NCBI GenBank assembly: GCA_025454525.1
Contig: JALOOG010000017.1
Location: 1 to 50,980, forward strand
Direction: 5' to 3'
Source of the DNA: Anaerolineae bacterium
GTDB lineage: Bacteria; Chloroflexota; Anaerolineae; Aggregatilineales; Phototrophicaceae
DNA: 50,980 bases
Position numbers and translations under genes: made by a program. The notes under the pieces are model-generated. The model ran no database searches. It worked only from the letters and a program-made list of their open reading frames with translations, and had not been told where the DNA came from. Positions 17,406 to 27,271 of the stretch are shown piece after piece. Within the stretch, counting starts at the first letter, position 1. Each line of letters starts with the position of its first letter.

Positions 17406-17846
17406 ATGACTCAAACGATTGCACAAGCCCTGAAACAAGCCCGCTTTTATAGCGACGGCGCGGTTTATCAATTGATCAAATTACCTCCAACCGCGATCAC
17501 CCTCGCGGCCGGAGTCCTGGCAGAAATTGGACTCCCCTTTTCCGCGTTGATCGTGGACAAAGATGAGATCAGTTTGATCGCGGTCAAAGCGGCCCTAGAT
17601 GAATTTAGCGGGCGCTTGCGTGGGCAAGAGATCGCTAAACTACGTTATCGGTTGATCACGATCGATGTGATCTTAGAGCCAACTTTGACAGGTTTTATCG
17701 CGCTCATCGGTGCGGCTTTGGCCGCCGAAAAGATCAGTATTCTTCCGTTAGCCGCTTATAGCCGCGATCATTTGCTTGTGCCAGAAGCACAATTTGAGAC
17801 CGCGATTAAAGCTCTCGAAAAACTAAAAGCTGATTACACAAGGTAG
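17406..17846 (+). CDS. ACT-domain protein
   Basis: A small 146-residue protein with two ACT-like halves: residues about 15-75 (YQLIKLPPTAITLAAGVLAEIGLPFSALIV) and about 80-140 (LRYRLITIDVILEPTLTGFIALIGAALAAEKISILPLAAYSRDHLLV). ACT domains bind amino acids to control enzymes or act as stand-alone sensors. There is no attached catalytic domain. It sits 3 bp after the ParB-fold gene and 10 bp before the next small gene, so the pair may form a sensor and effector unit. Ligand unknown. Confidence 0.75.
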   Translation: MTQTIAQALKQARFYSDGAVYQLIKLPPTAITLAAGVLAEIGLPFSALIVDKDEISLIAVKAALDEFSGRLRGQEIAKLRYRLITIDVILEPTLTGFIALIGAALAAEKISILPLAAYSRDHLLVPEAQFETAIKALEKLKADYTR

Positions 17847-17856
17847 ATACCCTCAC

Positions 17857-18219
17857 ATGGATATTCAATTTTTTCATGATCCCAACAAGATCCCACAACC
17901 GAAAGAGAAGATCCGTATCGAGTCGATCCAAGCAGCGCCATACGCGGATCGGTTTCGGGTCTTTGTGGAAGTCAGGATCACGCCGTTTCAAGTACGTCCG
18001 AATTTGCTACTCGCCTTGTATGATGCTGATGAGCAATTGGTCACAGAACTCAGTATTATCGAAACAATGCACGCCGATATGGAGTTCACGATGCACATTC
18101 GTGGCCGACAAAATCCGGCCGGGGTGTATCGCTTGGTCGTGGAGATGTTTTACGAGACACGCAATCCACCACAAGATCGTCAAACCGTCATGATTGAAAT
18201 TTCGGAAGCGACAACGTGA
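17857..18219 (+). CDS. Small beta-rich protein of unknown function
   Basis: The 120-residue product has no signal peptide, membrane helix or cysteines. Alternating hydrophobic strands, such as RFRVFVEVRI, NLLLALYDAD and YRLVVEMFYET, suggest an immunoglobulin-like beta-sandwich. I do not recognise the family. It overlaps the JAMM gene by 4 bp (GTGA), implying translational coupling, and may be a partner of that protein. Confidence 0.75.
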   Translation: MDIQFFHDPNKIPQPKEKIRIESIQAAPYADRFRVFVEVRITPFQVRPNLLLALYDADEQLVTELSIIETMHADMEFTMHIRGRQNPAGVYRLVVEMFYETRNPPQDRQTVMIEISEATT

Positions 18220-18764
18220 AACCCTTGTGGATCCCCCCCCCGATCGTTGAACAGTTGTTTGATCATGCTTACTCTGAAGCGCCACAAGAAGCCTGTGGGA
18301 TCTTGGGCATTGATCCCGATTCGGGTCAAGTGATCCGTTGGATTGCGACCGCAAACCGCGCCGCTGATCCGACTCGTTTTTACGCGATTGACCCGACCGC
18401 TTTAGCCCAATATTTGCCTGAATTAAGCGATCAAGGGCTTCAGATCGGTTTTTACCACTCGCATCCTAACGGCGATCCGATCCCGTCAGTGACCGATGTC
18501 TCAGAGGCCACTTATCCAGAGTCGCCGTATCTCATTTTGGGGATCAAACAAGATACAAGGCGTTTAGCGGCTTGGGAATTGCGCTACGGAGCAGTGACAC
18601 CGATCCCGCTTCATATTAGCGATCTCCCACCAGCGCCTTATATTGATGAGAGTCTAAGCAGTCGTCAAACGGTGGCGATTCTACTCACCGGTGCGCTTGT
18701 TTTTTCCGCGTTGATCGCGATTGCGCTAAGTTTACTTCCTCCTGCTCCGCCTATTCCAACTTAG
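18216..18764 (+). CDS. JAMM/MPN+ metalloprotease-like protein with C-terminal membrane anchor
   Basis: A 182-residue JAB1/MPN/Mov34 metalloenzyme. The zinc site is intact: Glu in PQEACGILG near residue 24, and the HxHx10D signature in YHSHPNGDPIPSVTD near residues 83-96. This fold removes ubiquitin-like or C-terminal tails, or acts as a simple isopeptidase. In bacteria, small single-domain versions also act in sulfur-carrier or cysteine metabolism. Residues about 153-177 form a transmembrane helix with a short Pro-rich tail, so the active domain faces the cytoplasm if it follows the positive-inside rule. It starts with GTG overlapping the previous stop. Confidence 0.85.
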   Translation: MKPLWIPPPIVEQLFDHAYSEAPQEACGILGIDPDSGQVIRWIATANRAADPTRFYAIDPTALAQYLPELSDQGLQIGFYHSHPNGDPIPSVTDVSEATYPESPYLILGIKQDTRRLAAWELRYGAVTPIPLHISDLPPAPYIDESLSSRQTVAILLTGALVFSALIAIALSLLPPAPPIPT

Positions 18765-18773
18765 GAGTTTTGC

Positions 18774-19598
18774 ATGGCCCTTTTGATGTTGTTGGTCGCT
18801 GTCATTGGGATCTTCGCCGGAGGGGTGGTCAACGTTTTAGCTGATGACCTCCCGAAACGGCGTAATCCACGTTTACCCCATTACCCCGATGATACCCCTC
18901 GCCCGTTGAGCGCATGGCTAGGGTTAAGCGCGTTCGTCTTGGGAAAACGCACCTCTCCTAACGGTGTGAGTCTGTCATGGCGCTATCCCTTGACCGAATT
19001 GCTGACCTCTGGCCTCATGGTGTTAACGGTGTATGTCACCTATGAGAAAATCGACATGAGCGCGCTACAACTCGGTTTCTGGTTGCTGTATATGGCGCTG
19101 CTGGTGTTAGTCACGGTGATCGATGTGGAACACAAATTGATCTTGTTTGTGGTGATGATCCCGTTTGGCGTGATCACGCTATTGGATGCACTGTTGACAG
19201 GTGAACAAGCACGTCCAGTCTTACAAGATGCGTTAATCGGAGGTGCGGCCGGCTTCATGGTGTATTTCATCCTCTATAACGGCGGGTTTTTGTTTACCTA
19301 CATTATGGGCAAATTGCGCGGACGCGAGATCCGCGAAGTAGCATTTGGTTATGGTGATGTGATGTTATCCACTGTGAGCGGTCTGATGTTGGGTTGGCAA
19401 GGTTGGATATTTGCGACGTTCATCACCGTGTTTTTAGGCGCATTCGGAGCGCTGTTATACATCCTTTCGCGTCAACTGTTAGGCAAACGTTATAGCGCTT
19501 TCACCGCGATCCCGTATGGCCCTTACATCGTGATCGGCACGCTGATCATGCTCCTGTTTCCTAACTTCGCGGGAACCCTTTCCGGTCTGATTTTCTAA
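18774..19598 (+). CDS. A24-family prepilin peptidase lacking the methylase zinc motif
   Basis: A 274-residue polytopic membrane protein of the type-IV prepilin (aspartic) peptidase family. The two catalytic aspartates are visible: VTVIDVEHKLI near residue 117 and the FGYGDVMLS (FGxGD) motif near residue 193. The N-terminal region keeps the general layout but has no paired CxxC motifs, so it should cleave prepilins without the zinc-dependent methylase module. AGGAG lies upstream of the ATG. It is last in the run that ends at a hairpin shared with convergent mnmA. No pilin gene is present in the window, so its substrate is not clear. Confidence 0.85.
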   Translation: MALLMLLVAVIGIFAGGVVNVLADDLPKRRNPRLPHYPDDTPRPLSAWLGLSAFVLGKRTSPNGVSLSWRYPLTELLTSGLMVLTVYVTYEKIDMSALQLGFWLLYMALLVLVTVIDVEHKLILFVVMIPFGVITLLDALLTGEQARPVLQDALIGGAAGFMVYFILYNGGFLFTYIMGKLRGREIREVAFGYGDVMLSTVSGLMLGWQGWIFATFITVFLGAFGALLYILSRQLLGKRYSAFTAIPYGPYIVIGTLIMLLFPNFAGTLSGLIF

Positions 19599-19602
19599 AA
19601 TT

Positions 19603-19624
19603 GAGGGCGATCTGAGTCGCCCTC
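19603..19624. terminator. Bidirectional hairpin between convergent genes
   Basis: GAGGGCGA (19603-19610) and TCGCCCTC (19617-19624) form a perfect 8-bp stem with a 6-nt loop between the A24 peptidase stop and the mnmA stop. The right arm touches the mnmA stop codon. No T tract. Confidence 0.6.
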
Positions 19625-20769
19625 TAAACCAAAGTCACATTGACTTGGGATACTGGGGTTTCAACGGTTGCGTCCGAGTCACGTTCGATGATGCCACCGC
19701 CTAAACATTGATCTCCATGATAGATCACCGCGCCTTGCCCCGGTGTGATGTCCCGTAAGGGGTGATCAAATTTCACCGCGATGCGATCTTCTGGTAAGGG
19801 CGTGATCCATGCGGGCATTGATTTCGCCTTATAGCGGATTTTGACCTCCGCCCGGAAAGGTGCGGTCGGGACATTTTGATCGTTCACCCACGTCACCCGC
19901 TTCGCGGTTAAATGATCTTTACCAAGATCATCGGCTATGCCAACGATCAGTGCATTGCGATACGGGTTTGTGCCGATCACATACAATGGTTCGGAATAAC
20001 TGATATTCAATCCCTTACGTTGACCGATGGTATAGTTGGCGAGTCCTTGATGCTCACCCACAATTTGCCCATTTTTTAAGACGATCGGCCCCGGTTCCAT
20101 GACTTCCGGTGCGTAATCGCGCAAAAAGCGACGGTAATCCCCATCACCCAAAAAACAGAGGTCTTGGCTGTCTTTTTTGCTGGCCGTGGGCAATCCAAAA
20201 CGTGCGGCGATCTCTCGCACTTCCGATTTAGGATACTCGCCGATCGGGAACATCACCTGTTTGAGATGCTCTTGACGCAAGACGCTTAACACGTAACTTT
20301 GATCTTTGCTGTCATCTACCCCGGCACGCAATTGATACACACCGTCTGATCCAAGCATGACCCGCGCATAATGTCCGGTGGCGAGATAGTCCGCATCTAA
20401 GGCAAGTGCATTGTTTAATAACCAATTGAACCGGATATGACGGTTACATTCAATGCACGGATTCGGAGTGAACGCTTGCCGATGTTGATCGATAAAAAAT
20501 TCTACGATCGTGTTACGAAAGACCTCTTGCGTATCCAAGACATAAAACGGAATGCCTAGCTTATCGGCGATTCGACGCGCATCATTTAATTGTTCCGGGG
20601 TACAGCAACGGTTATGGGTGCTACACGAGTCTGATTCTTCGGACCAGAGTCGCATCATCATACCGATCACTTCATACCCTTGTTCTACCAATAACGCGGC
20701 AGCGACAGAACTATCTACGCCTCCGCTCATGGCGACTACCACTCGCTTGTTTTCATTCACGATGACCAT
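19624..20769 (-). CDS. mnmA: tRNA-specific 2-thiouridylase MnmA
   Basis: The 381-residue enzyme adenylates and thiolates U34 of tRNA-Lys, -Glu and -Gln. It has the PP-loop [14 protein letters not shown] near residues 13-26, the catalytic Cys in [12 protein letters not shown] (Cys105), and the second, persulfide-accepting Cys in [11 protein letters not shown]. The C-terminal IRYKAKS and [11 protein letters not shown] motifs match. It lies 72 bp downstream of a cysteine desulfurase on the same strand, which fits a sulfur donor and acceptor pair. The start is ATG at 20769, inside the last unit of a 17-bp tandem repeat; an alternative GTG is three codons in. The hairpin at 19603 terminates it. 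Confidence 0.97.
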   Translation of the reverse strand: MVIVNENKRVVVAMSGGVDSSVAAALLVEQGYEVIGMMMRLWSEESDSCSTHNRCCTPEQLNDARRIADKLGIPFYVLDTQEVFRNTIVEFFIDQHRQAFTPNPCIECNRHIRFNWLLNNALALDADYLATGHYARVMLGSDGVYQLRAGVDDSKDQSYVLSVLRQEHLKQVMFPIGEYPKSEVREIAARFGLPTASKKDSQDLCFLGDGDYRRFLRDYAPEVMEPGPIVLKNGQIVGEHQGLANYTIGQRKGLNISYSEPLYVIGTNPYRNALIVGIADDLGKDHLTAKRVTWVNDQNVPTAPFRAEVKIRYKAKSMPAWITPLPEDRIAVKFDHPLRDITPGQGAVIYHGDQCLGGGIIERDSDATVETPVSQVNVTLV

Positions 20770-20858
20770 ACTCTCACGATGACCATGCTCTCACGATGAC
20801 CATGCTCTCACGATGACCATACTCTCACGATGACCATACTCTCACGATGACAATACTC
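20761..20858 (-). repeat. 17-bp tandem repeat spanning the desulfurase stop and mnmA start
   Basis: Minus-strand unit GTGAGAGTATGGTCATC (or GTGAGAGCATGG...) occurs as five full copies (units at 20761, 20778, 20795, 20812, 20829) plus a partial sixth at 20846-20858. Each full unit carries an ATG preceded by GAGAG. Because 17 is not a multiple of three, successive ATGs are out of frame and the upstream ones give nine-codon ORFs (MVIVRVWSS or MVIVRAWSS). The desulfurase stop lies in the fifth unit and the true mnmA start in the first. Confidence 0.92.
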
Positions 20859-22020
20859 TGTTTAACTTCCGTAACTTTTCCACTGAGTCAGCGACTGCGT
20901 TCACAGCATATTCAACATCTTCTGGTGTGGTCTGTAAGCCTACGCTTAAACGCAACGTCCCGATGGCCTGTTCGGCCGGATACCCCATCGCTAATAACAC
21001 ACTAGACGGTTCAGGATTGCCCGTCTTACATGCTGATCCGCCGCTTGCCGCCACGCCTTTCATATCGAGGTGCATGAGCAGTTTGGTGCTATCGATGCCG
21101 TCAAACACAAAACTCGCATGTGAAGGTAAACGGTCTTGGGGGTGTCCGGTTAATTCAACATCGGAGATATGGGCTAAGATACCCGTGATGAGTTGATCAC
21201 GCATCGCACGATAATGGGCGATCCGGGTTTCACGTTCGTCATACGCCCATTGTAAAGCGTAAGCCATGCCAACAATCGCTGGGGTATTATGTGTACCTGC
21301 ACGCCGATTTTCCTCATGGCTTCCGCCCGTTTGACTCGGCACAAGATCGATCCCCTTGCGAACATATAACACGCCGACCCCTTTGGGGCCGTAGAATTTA
21401 TGAGCTGACAAGCTCATCAGATCGACTCCGAGTACCTCGACATCTAAGGGCAATTGGCCGGCTGCTTGCACCGCGTCGGTATGTAACCAGATGCCGCGCT
21501 CATGGGCGATCTGGGCTAGTTGTGGGATTGGGGCGATCGTCCCCACTTCATTATTGGCGTAGATGACACTCGCTAAAGTGGTTTCGGGACGACAGGCCGC
21601 GATAAAATCTTCTTCGTCAATTTGCGCGTGACGATCCACAGGCAGTAACGTGCGTTCAAATCCCATTAACGCCGCTAATTGGGCGGTGGTGCGCCCAATC
21701 GCGCTGTGTTCTACCGGAGTCGTGATCAAATGATTGCCCCGCCCTTGCTGTTGCGCTGTCCAAGCCGCGCCCCGCAAAGCAAGGTTATCACTTTCTGATC
21801 CACCACTGGTAAAGACGATCTCGATCGGATCACAATGAAGGATTTTAGCGATCATTTCGCGGGCATCTTCGATCGCTTGTTCGGCTTTACGTCCGAATCC
21901 ATGAATTGAGGATGCATTGCCATAAAATTCGGTAAAATAAGGCAGCATTTTTTCGACGACACGCGGATCGGTCGGGGTTGTGGCCGAATGATCAAGATAG
22001 ACTGAACGGCGATTCTTCAT
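20842..22020 (-). CDS. Cysteine desulfurase (NifS/IscS family)
   Basis: A 392-residue PLP enzyme that converts Cys to Ala and forms an enzyme persulfide. It begins VYLDHSATTPTDPRVVEKM, has the Schiff-base Lys in SLSAHKFYGPKGVG, and the catalytic Cys loop SGGSACKTGNPEPSSVL. The long Cys loop places it in the group-I NifS/IscS branch. The order desulfurase then mnmA argues that sulfur is passed to tRNA thiolation; no iscU/sufU scaffold is in the window. GAGG sits upstream of ATG 22020. Its last codons (RVLSS) and TGA are within the tandem repeat. Confidence 0.95.
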   Translation of the reverse strand: MKNRRSVYLDHSATTPTDPRVVEKMLPYFTEFYGNASSIHGFGRKAEQAIEDAREMIAKILHCDPIEIVFTSGGSESDNLALRGAAWTAQQQGRGNHLITTPVEHSAIGRTTAQLAALMGFERTLLPVDRHAQIDEEDFIAACRPETTLASVIYANNEVGTIAPIPQLAQIAHERGIWLHTDAVQAAGQLPLDVEVLGVDLMSLSAHKFYGPKGVGVLYVRKGIDLVPSQTGGSHEENRRAGTHNTPAIVGMAYALQWAYDERETRIAHYRAMRDQLITGILAHISDVELTGHPQDRLPSHASFVFDGIDSTKLLMHLDMKGVAASGGSACKTGNPEPSSVLLAMGYPAEQAIGTLRLSVGLQTTPEDVEYAVNAVADSVEKLRKLNRVLSS

Positions 22021-24059
<2,039 letters not shown>

Positions 24060-24073
24060 GCTCTCCTCACCGT

Positions 24074-24107
24074 GTTTCCCCTCTCCGTAAACCGGTTGAG
24101 GGGAAAC
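24074..24107 (+). terminator. Hairpin after enolase
   Basis: GTTTCCCCTC (24074-24083) pairs perfectly with GAGGGGAAAC (24098-24107) across a 14-nt loop, starting 15 bp after the eno stop. No T tract follows, so intrinsic termination may be weak. Confidence 0.6.
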
Positions 24108-24156
24108 AGCATGATATAACGCCTGTTCACAGGGAGTTAGGCTTGATGATCGTCTA

Positions 24157-24185
24157 TTGATCCATCAAGGATTTTTGTATACAAT
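24157..24185 (+). promoter_or_regulatory. Sigma-70-type promoter of tRNA-Arg
   Basis: TTGATC (24157-24162), 17-bp spacer, TACAAT (24180-24185). The predicted start near 24192 leaves only about 8 nt before the mature tRNA 5' end at 24200. Confidence 0.6.
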
Positions 24186-24199
24186 TAGTAAGGAAATGC

Positions 24200-24272
24200 G
24201 CCCTCGTAATTCAGTGGATAGAATAGCCGCCTTCTAAGCGGAAAGTCGCAGGTTCGAGTCCTGCCGGGGGCA
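24200..24272 (+). tRNA. tRNA-Arg (anticodon TCT)
   Basis: A 73-nt cloverleaf can be drawn by hand. Acceptor GCCCTCG (24200-24206) pairs with CGGGGGC (24265-24271) with one U-G, then discriminator A at 24272. The D arm is ATTC/GAAT, the anticodon loop CTTCTAA has TCT at 24233-24235, and the T arm is GCAGG-TTCGAGT-CCTGC. CCA is not encoded. The anticodon stem has one unpaired outer position. Confidence 0.95.
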
Positions 24273-24359
24273 ATAAGGTTATCTTCATGGCTCAACTCTA
24301 CCAAAACAAATATCCCTTCATATCACTCGCAAGATACTCAACGATATTTTTTTGCTTTG

Positions 24360-24402
24360 ATAAAATCATCGCACCTTGATGTTTTGTGAACGATGATTTT
24401 AT
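24360..24402. repeat. 12-bp perfect inverted repeat
   Basis: ATAAAATCATCG (24360-24371) and CGATGATTTTAT (24391-24402), loop 19 nt. The right arm overlaps the left arm of the longer repeat at 24397-24444, so only one of the two can form at a time. Confidence 0.85.
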
Positions 24403-24444
24403 GGGTTGATAGCTGGGGAGTATCGTGGCTATCAACCCATAAAA
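24397..24444. repeat. 17-bp perfect inverted repeat
   Basis: TTTTATGGGTTGATAGC (24397-24413) pairs perfectly with GCTATCAACCCATAAAA (24428-24444), loop 14 nt. It shares sequence with the inverted repeat at 24360-24402. Confidence 0.9.
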
Positions 24445-24506
24445 CCTGTTTTACCGTTTATATTCGGTTTGGGGTCGCTAAGTGATGTGAACTTCCCAGT
24501 AACATT

Positions 24507-24634
24507 CGGAAAATTTCTTGCTTACAACCCCACCATAGACCGTATAAATCGGAAAATTTCTTGCTTACAACCCCACCCTAGACCGTGTAAGATGGGATAT
24601 TTGTCTGCATGGGTCGGATACTTTTCTGAGATTA
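24507..24634. repeat. Interspersed hairpin repeat, copy B, with a 43-bp tandem duplication
   Basis: Units 24507-24549 and 24550-24592 are near-identical (start CGGAAAATTTCTTGCTTACA, then ACCCCACC). After the second unit the copy continues GTCTGCATGGGTCGGATACTTTTCTGAG (written here in pieces: GTCTGCATGGG, TCGGATACTTTT, CTGAG), matching the right end of copies A and C. The central CCCATGCATGGG palindrome is missing, so it appears deleted internally and then duplicated on the left. Confidence 0.75.
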
Positions 24635-24638
24635 TTTT

Positions 24639-25691
24639 TCATAACTTTCCGACAGAGATAGTCCCTATTTCGTCGGCTACTGCGATCATGCTGTCATCTG
24701 GTGTCCATGCGAGTCCGGCAATCGGGTCTTTGAATACCGCACTTGTTAACAAGACGGATTGTTTCTTGTCTACGCGCCAGATCGCTAACATACCATCTTT
24801 GCCACCAGAAGCCAGAAGATTGCCTTGATGTTGAAATTTCAGGTGCTTGATCAAGTGCTGATGACCTTGAAGCATGATCGGCTTTGATCCCGCCGGCCCC
24901 TTACCGGAGCAATCCCAGATCACCACTTGCGAACCGCCGCCTGTCGCTAAATAGCGGCTGTTGAAGCTCCATGATAGCTCCATCACCTTGGTTTCATAGC
25001 CCCACATTTGTAGGTCTTGTCCGGTCTTGGTGATCCAAAAATGGACGGTGGAGTCTTGATCTCCTGTGGCAATATAACTACCATCGGGACTCCATTCTAA
25101 GGTGAGGGTTGAACCTTTCCATTCAAAGCGCCGCAACGGTTCATCTTGAAGGGGGTCGTATAACACGACCCCGTTGTAAGCAGAAACTGCAAACTGTTGT
25201 CCGTCATTGCGCCATTTGATGTCGGTGATGGTGCTTTTCGCATCGGGATATTCACGGAGTAACTCACCGTGGAGGTTCCATAATTTTAGTTTGCGTCCGG
25301 CGGCCGATAAAAACCAATCGGCAGTAGGACTAAAAGCGACTCGTTCAACCCAACTGGCTCCTCCGGTCATTTCTGCGGTTTGTGTGCCTGTTTCGGTGTC
25401 CCATAAACGTACTTTGCCATCTTGTCCGACACTCGCTAGGAAACGATTATCGCGATGCCATGAGATCGCCATGGTATCTAACGTGTGGCCGGGTAAATTC
25501 TGATGAGGTGCGCCATCATCCCCTTTAAACAAACGAATTGGCCCAGAAACCCCTGCGACGGCTAACGTTTTCCCATTTGGCGACCATGCTAAGGCAACTG
25601 GATGATCGTCGAATGAGGTGCGCCACTTGGTTTTTAACGCCGCTGGTGGCGGTTTCGATTTGTCTTTCCGTTGCATCATGATACGAGACAT
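24639..25691 (-). CDS. WD40 repeat protein
   Basis: The 350-residue product is a single beta-propeller of about seven WD40 blades from residue 25 to the end. Recurrent segments include VALAWSPNGKTLAVAG, AISWHRDNRFLASVGQDGKVRLWD, LEWSPDGSYIATGDQDSTVHFW and LKFQHQGNLLASGGKDGMLAIW. There is no signal peptide or catalytic domain, so it is probably a cytoplasmic scaffold. It overlaps the 3' end of the COG0523 GTPase gene, and is the last gene of the zinc-linked run. I keep ATG 25691, with a GAGGGTGG site upstream; ATG 25679, which gives a 4-bp ATGA overlap, is the alternative. Confidence 0.88.
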   Translation of the reverse strand: MSRIMMQRKDKSKPPPAALKTKWRTSFDDHPVALAWSPNGKTLAVAGVSGPIRLFKGDDGAPHQNLPGHTLDTMAISWHRDNRFLASVGQDGKVRLWDTETGTQTAEMTGGASWVERVAFSPTADWFLSAAGRKLKLWNLHGELLREYPDAKSTITDIKWRNDGQQFAVSAYNGVVLYDPLQDEPLRRFEWKGSTLTLEWSPDGSYIATGDQDSTVHFWITKTGQDLQMWGYETKVMELSWSFNSRYLATGGGSQVVIWDCSGKGPAGSKPIMLQGHQHLIKHLKFQHQGNLLASGGKDGMLAIWRVDKKQSVLLTSAVFKDPIAGLAWTPDDSMIAVADEIGTISVGKL

Positions 25692-27034
25692 GCGCGAAAC
25701 CCACCCTCAAGCGCATCGCGATCTAGATTGCGCCCGATAAAGATCATCTTATTATGGCGTAATTCATGCCCCCAAGGGCGATCAGGGCGGCCATCAAAAA
25801 GCATGTGTACTCCCTGAAACACAAACCGCTCATCCCACCCACGCACGCTTAACACCCCTTTCATACGGAAGATGTCTTGGCCGTGGATACGCAACAGTTG
25901 GCTTAACCAAGCGTTGAGTTTATCCAAGTGGAGATCCCCAGCGATGGTGATACCGACGGAAGTCACTTCCTCATCATGTTCGTGATCGGGTTTGTATTCA
26001 CGAGTTTGGAGCGGTTCAATTACCGCGTCTGAGCTATGGAGATGCGCCTCAAATTCATCGGGGTGATGTTCGGTGAAAAGCTGATAGTAGCCGGGTTGTT
26101 CTATGTTGATTTTAAAGAGGGTTTCTCCGGTTGGGTTTAGTACCAATTGGTTTAGTTGCCCCTTACCGATCGGCAAGACCGCTCCGGCTTGCACCTCATG
26201 ATCATCTTCAGCAAAAGCCAATACCGCTTCCATCAGAGTGGCTTCTTGGGCAGCCATACCCTTATTTTCGGTTGACAGTATCGCCATACCCATCACCGGA
26301 TCGGGGCCTTCCCCCATGACCCATTCGTATGTGCCGGCCGCTAAGTGATAGAGGCCTGACCACTCAAAGGGGTATTCTGGTTCCATAAACTTAGGATCGA
26401 CTTCTAAGGCGCGATCTAGGTTAAAACCGCCCACATTCAGGATTTTATCCATCTCGATGATCGCGTCACGGGTGCGATAGACTTTTGCCATCGTGTTCAT
26501 GTTTTTGATACGCGCCTCAAGCTTATCCAGATCTTCTGGCGCTACCAGATCGGTCTTATTGAGTAGGATCACATCGGCAAAGGCGATCTGTTCTTGCGCT
26601 TCATCGCTATCATCAATGTGTTCCCAGATATGTTTAGCATCTACCACCGTGACGATCGCATCTAAGCAAAGTTTTTGTTGCATATCATCATCAACATAGA
26701 AGGTTTGGGCGACAGGGCCGGGGTCAGCCATGCCGGTGGTTTCAATCATGATGTAATCGAATTTGTCACGGCGTTTCATCAGATGGCCAAGGATACGGAT
26801 TAAATCTCCGCGCACCGTACAACAAATACAACCGTTGTTCATCTCGAATATTTCTTCTTCTGCGCCGATCACTAGATCGTTATCGATCCCGATTTCGCCG
26901 AACTCATTCTCAATAATGGCAATTTTCTTGCCGTGGTTTTCAGTCAAAATACGGTTTAAGAGGGTGGTTTTACCCGATCCCAAAAAACCAGTTAAGACGG
27001 TGACAGGGATTCGGGTTTCAGTTGAAGGCATCAT
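25676..27034 (-). CDS. COG0523 (G3E) metal-chaperone GTPase
   Basis: A 452-residue CobW/COG0523-family GTPase. It has Walker A GFLGSGKT (residues 16-23), the family metal-binding CxCC motif in NNGCICCTVRGD (Cys69-72), MIETTGMADPGPV, and NKTD for guanine recognition. The C-terminal CobW_C region is long, with HHPDEFEAHLH and DHEHDEE His/Asp patches. Family members deliver or allocate zinc to client proteins in low zinc; the neighbours (Zur, znuABC) support a zinc role here. ATG 27034 has GGAG eight bases upstream; a GTG three codons earlier overlaps that site. It overlaps the WD40 gene. Confidence 0.93.
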   Translation of the reverse strand: MMPSTETRIPVTVLTGFLGSGKTTLLNRILTENHGKKIAIIENEFGEIGIDNDLVIGAEEEIFEMNNGCICCTVRGDLIRILGHLMKRRDKFDYIMIETTGMADPGPVAQTFYVDDDMQQKLCLDAIVTVVDAKHIWEHIDDSDEAQEQIAFADVILLNKTDLVAPEDLDKLEARIKNMNTMAKVYRTRDAIIEMDKILNVGGFNLDRALEVDPKFMEPEYPFEWSGLYHLAAGTYEWVMGEGPDPVMGMAILSTENKGMAAQEATLMEAVLAFAEDDHEVQAGAVLPIGKGQLNQLVLNPTGETLFKINIEQPGYYQLFTEHHPDEFEAHLHSSDAVIEPLQTREYKPDHEHDEEVTSVGITIAGDLHLDKLNAWLSQLLRIHGQDIFRMKGVLSVRGWDERFVFQGVHMLFDGRPDRPWGHELRHNKMIFIGRNLDRDALEGGFRACLVS

Positions 27035-27049
27035 TTTTAACACTCCTTT

Positions 27050-27271
27050 TTATCGTTTTATTGAACAACAAGCACAACCTAAGCGATGAGCGGGGGATGG
27101 CAACATTTCAGGGGAATGTCGCATCCCGATAACAGCTACTTGGCTCATGAGACGTGTGGTGAGCAGACTGTGACAAGCCGGACATGGGGCCACTTTATCA
27201 GCATCTGACATGCTTCTTTTCTGCTCAAAAACCGTGTGACATTCCTCACAACGATAATCGTAAACAGGCAT
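27050..27271 (-). CDS. FmdB-type zinc-ribbon protein
   Basis: A 73-residue protein starting MPVYDYRCEECHTVFEQK, the FmdB/CxxC_CxxC_SSSS signature. Two knuckles, CEEC and CPAC, should bind one zinc. Unlike typical members, it ends in GCACCSIKR, giving an additional Cys cluster. The chosen ATG has GGAG seven bases upstream; upstream in-frame codons overlap the preceding gene. It sits 15 bp before the COG0523 gene and overlaps the miniature CxCC gene by 26 bp, so all three are probably made together. Function unknown; a metal-sensing or metal-carrying role fits the locus. Confidence 0.85.
   Translation of the reverse strand: MPVYDYRCEECHTVFEQKRSMSDADKVAPCPACHSLLTTRLMSQVAVIGMRHSPEMLPSPAHRLGCACCSIKR

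Larger units (their letters stand above)
24273..24638. other. 366-bp intergenic region with nested inverted and tandem repeats
   Basis: There is no convincing gene here. The region holds a 12-bp inverted repeat, an overlapping 17-bp perfect inverted repeat and a 43-bp tandem duplication that is part of the interspersed hairpin repeat family. Its position directly after a tRNA gene makes a small mobile insertion plausible, but no integrase or attachment repeat of the tRNA 3' end is visible. Confidence 0.6.

Noticed and set aside
24200-24444. Integrative element attached at tRNA-Arg
   Set aside because: No integrase gene and no duplicated tRNA 3' end in the next 25 kb.
24406-24828. Plus-strand ORF across the tRNA-side repeats
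   Set aside because: It runs through the inverted and tandem repeats and into the antisense of the WD40 gene; no family match.
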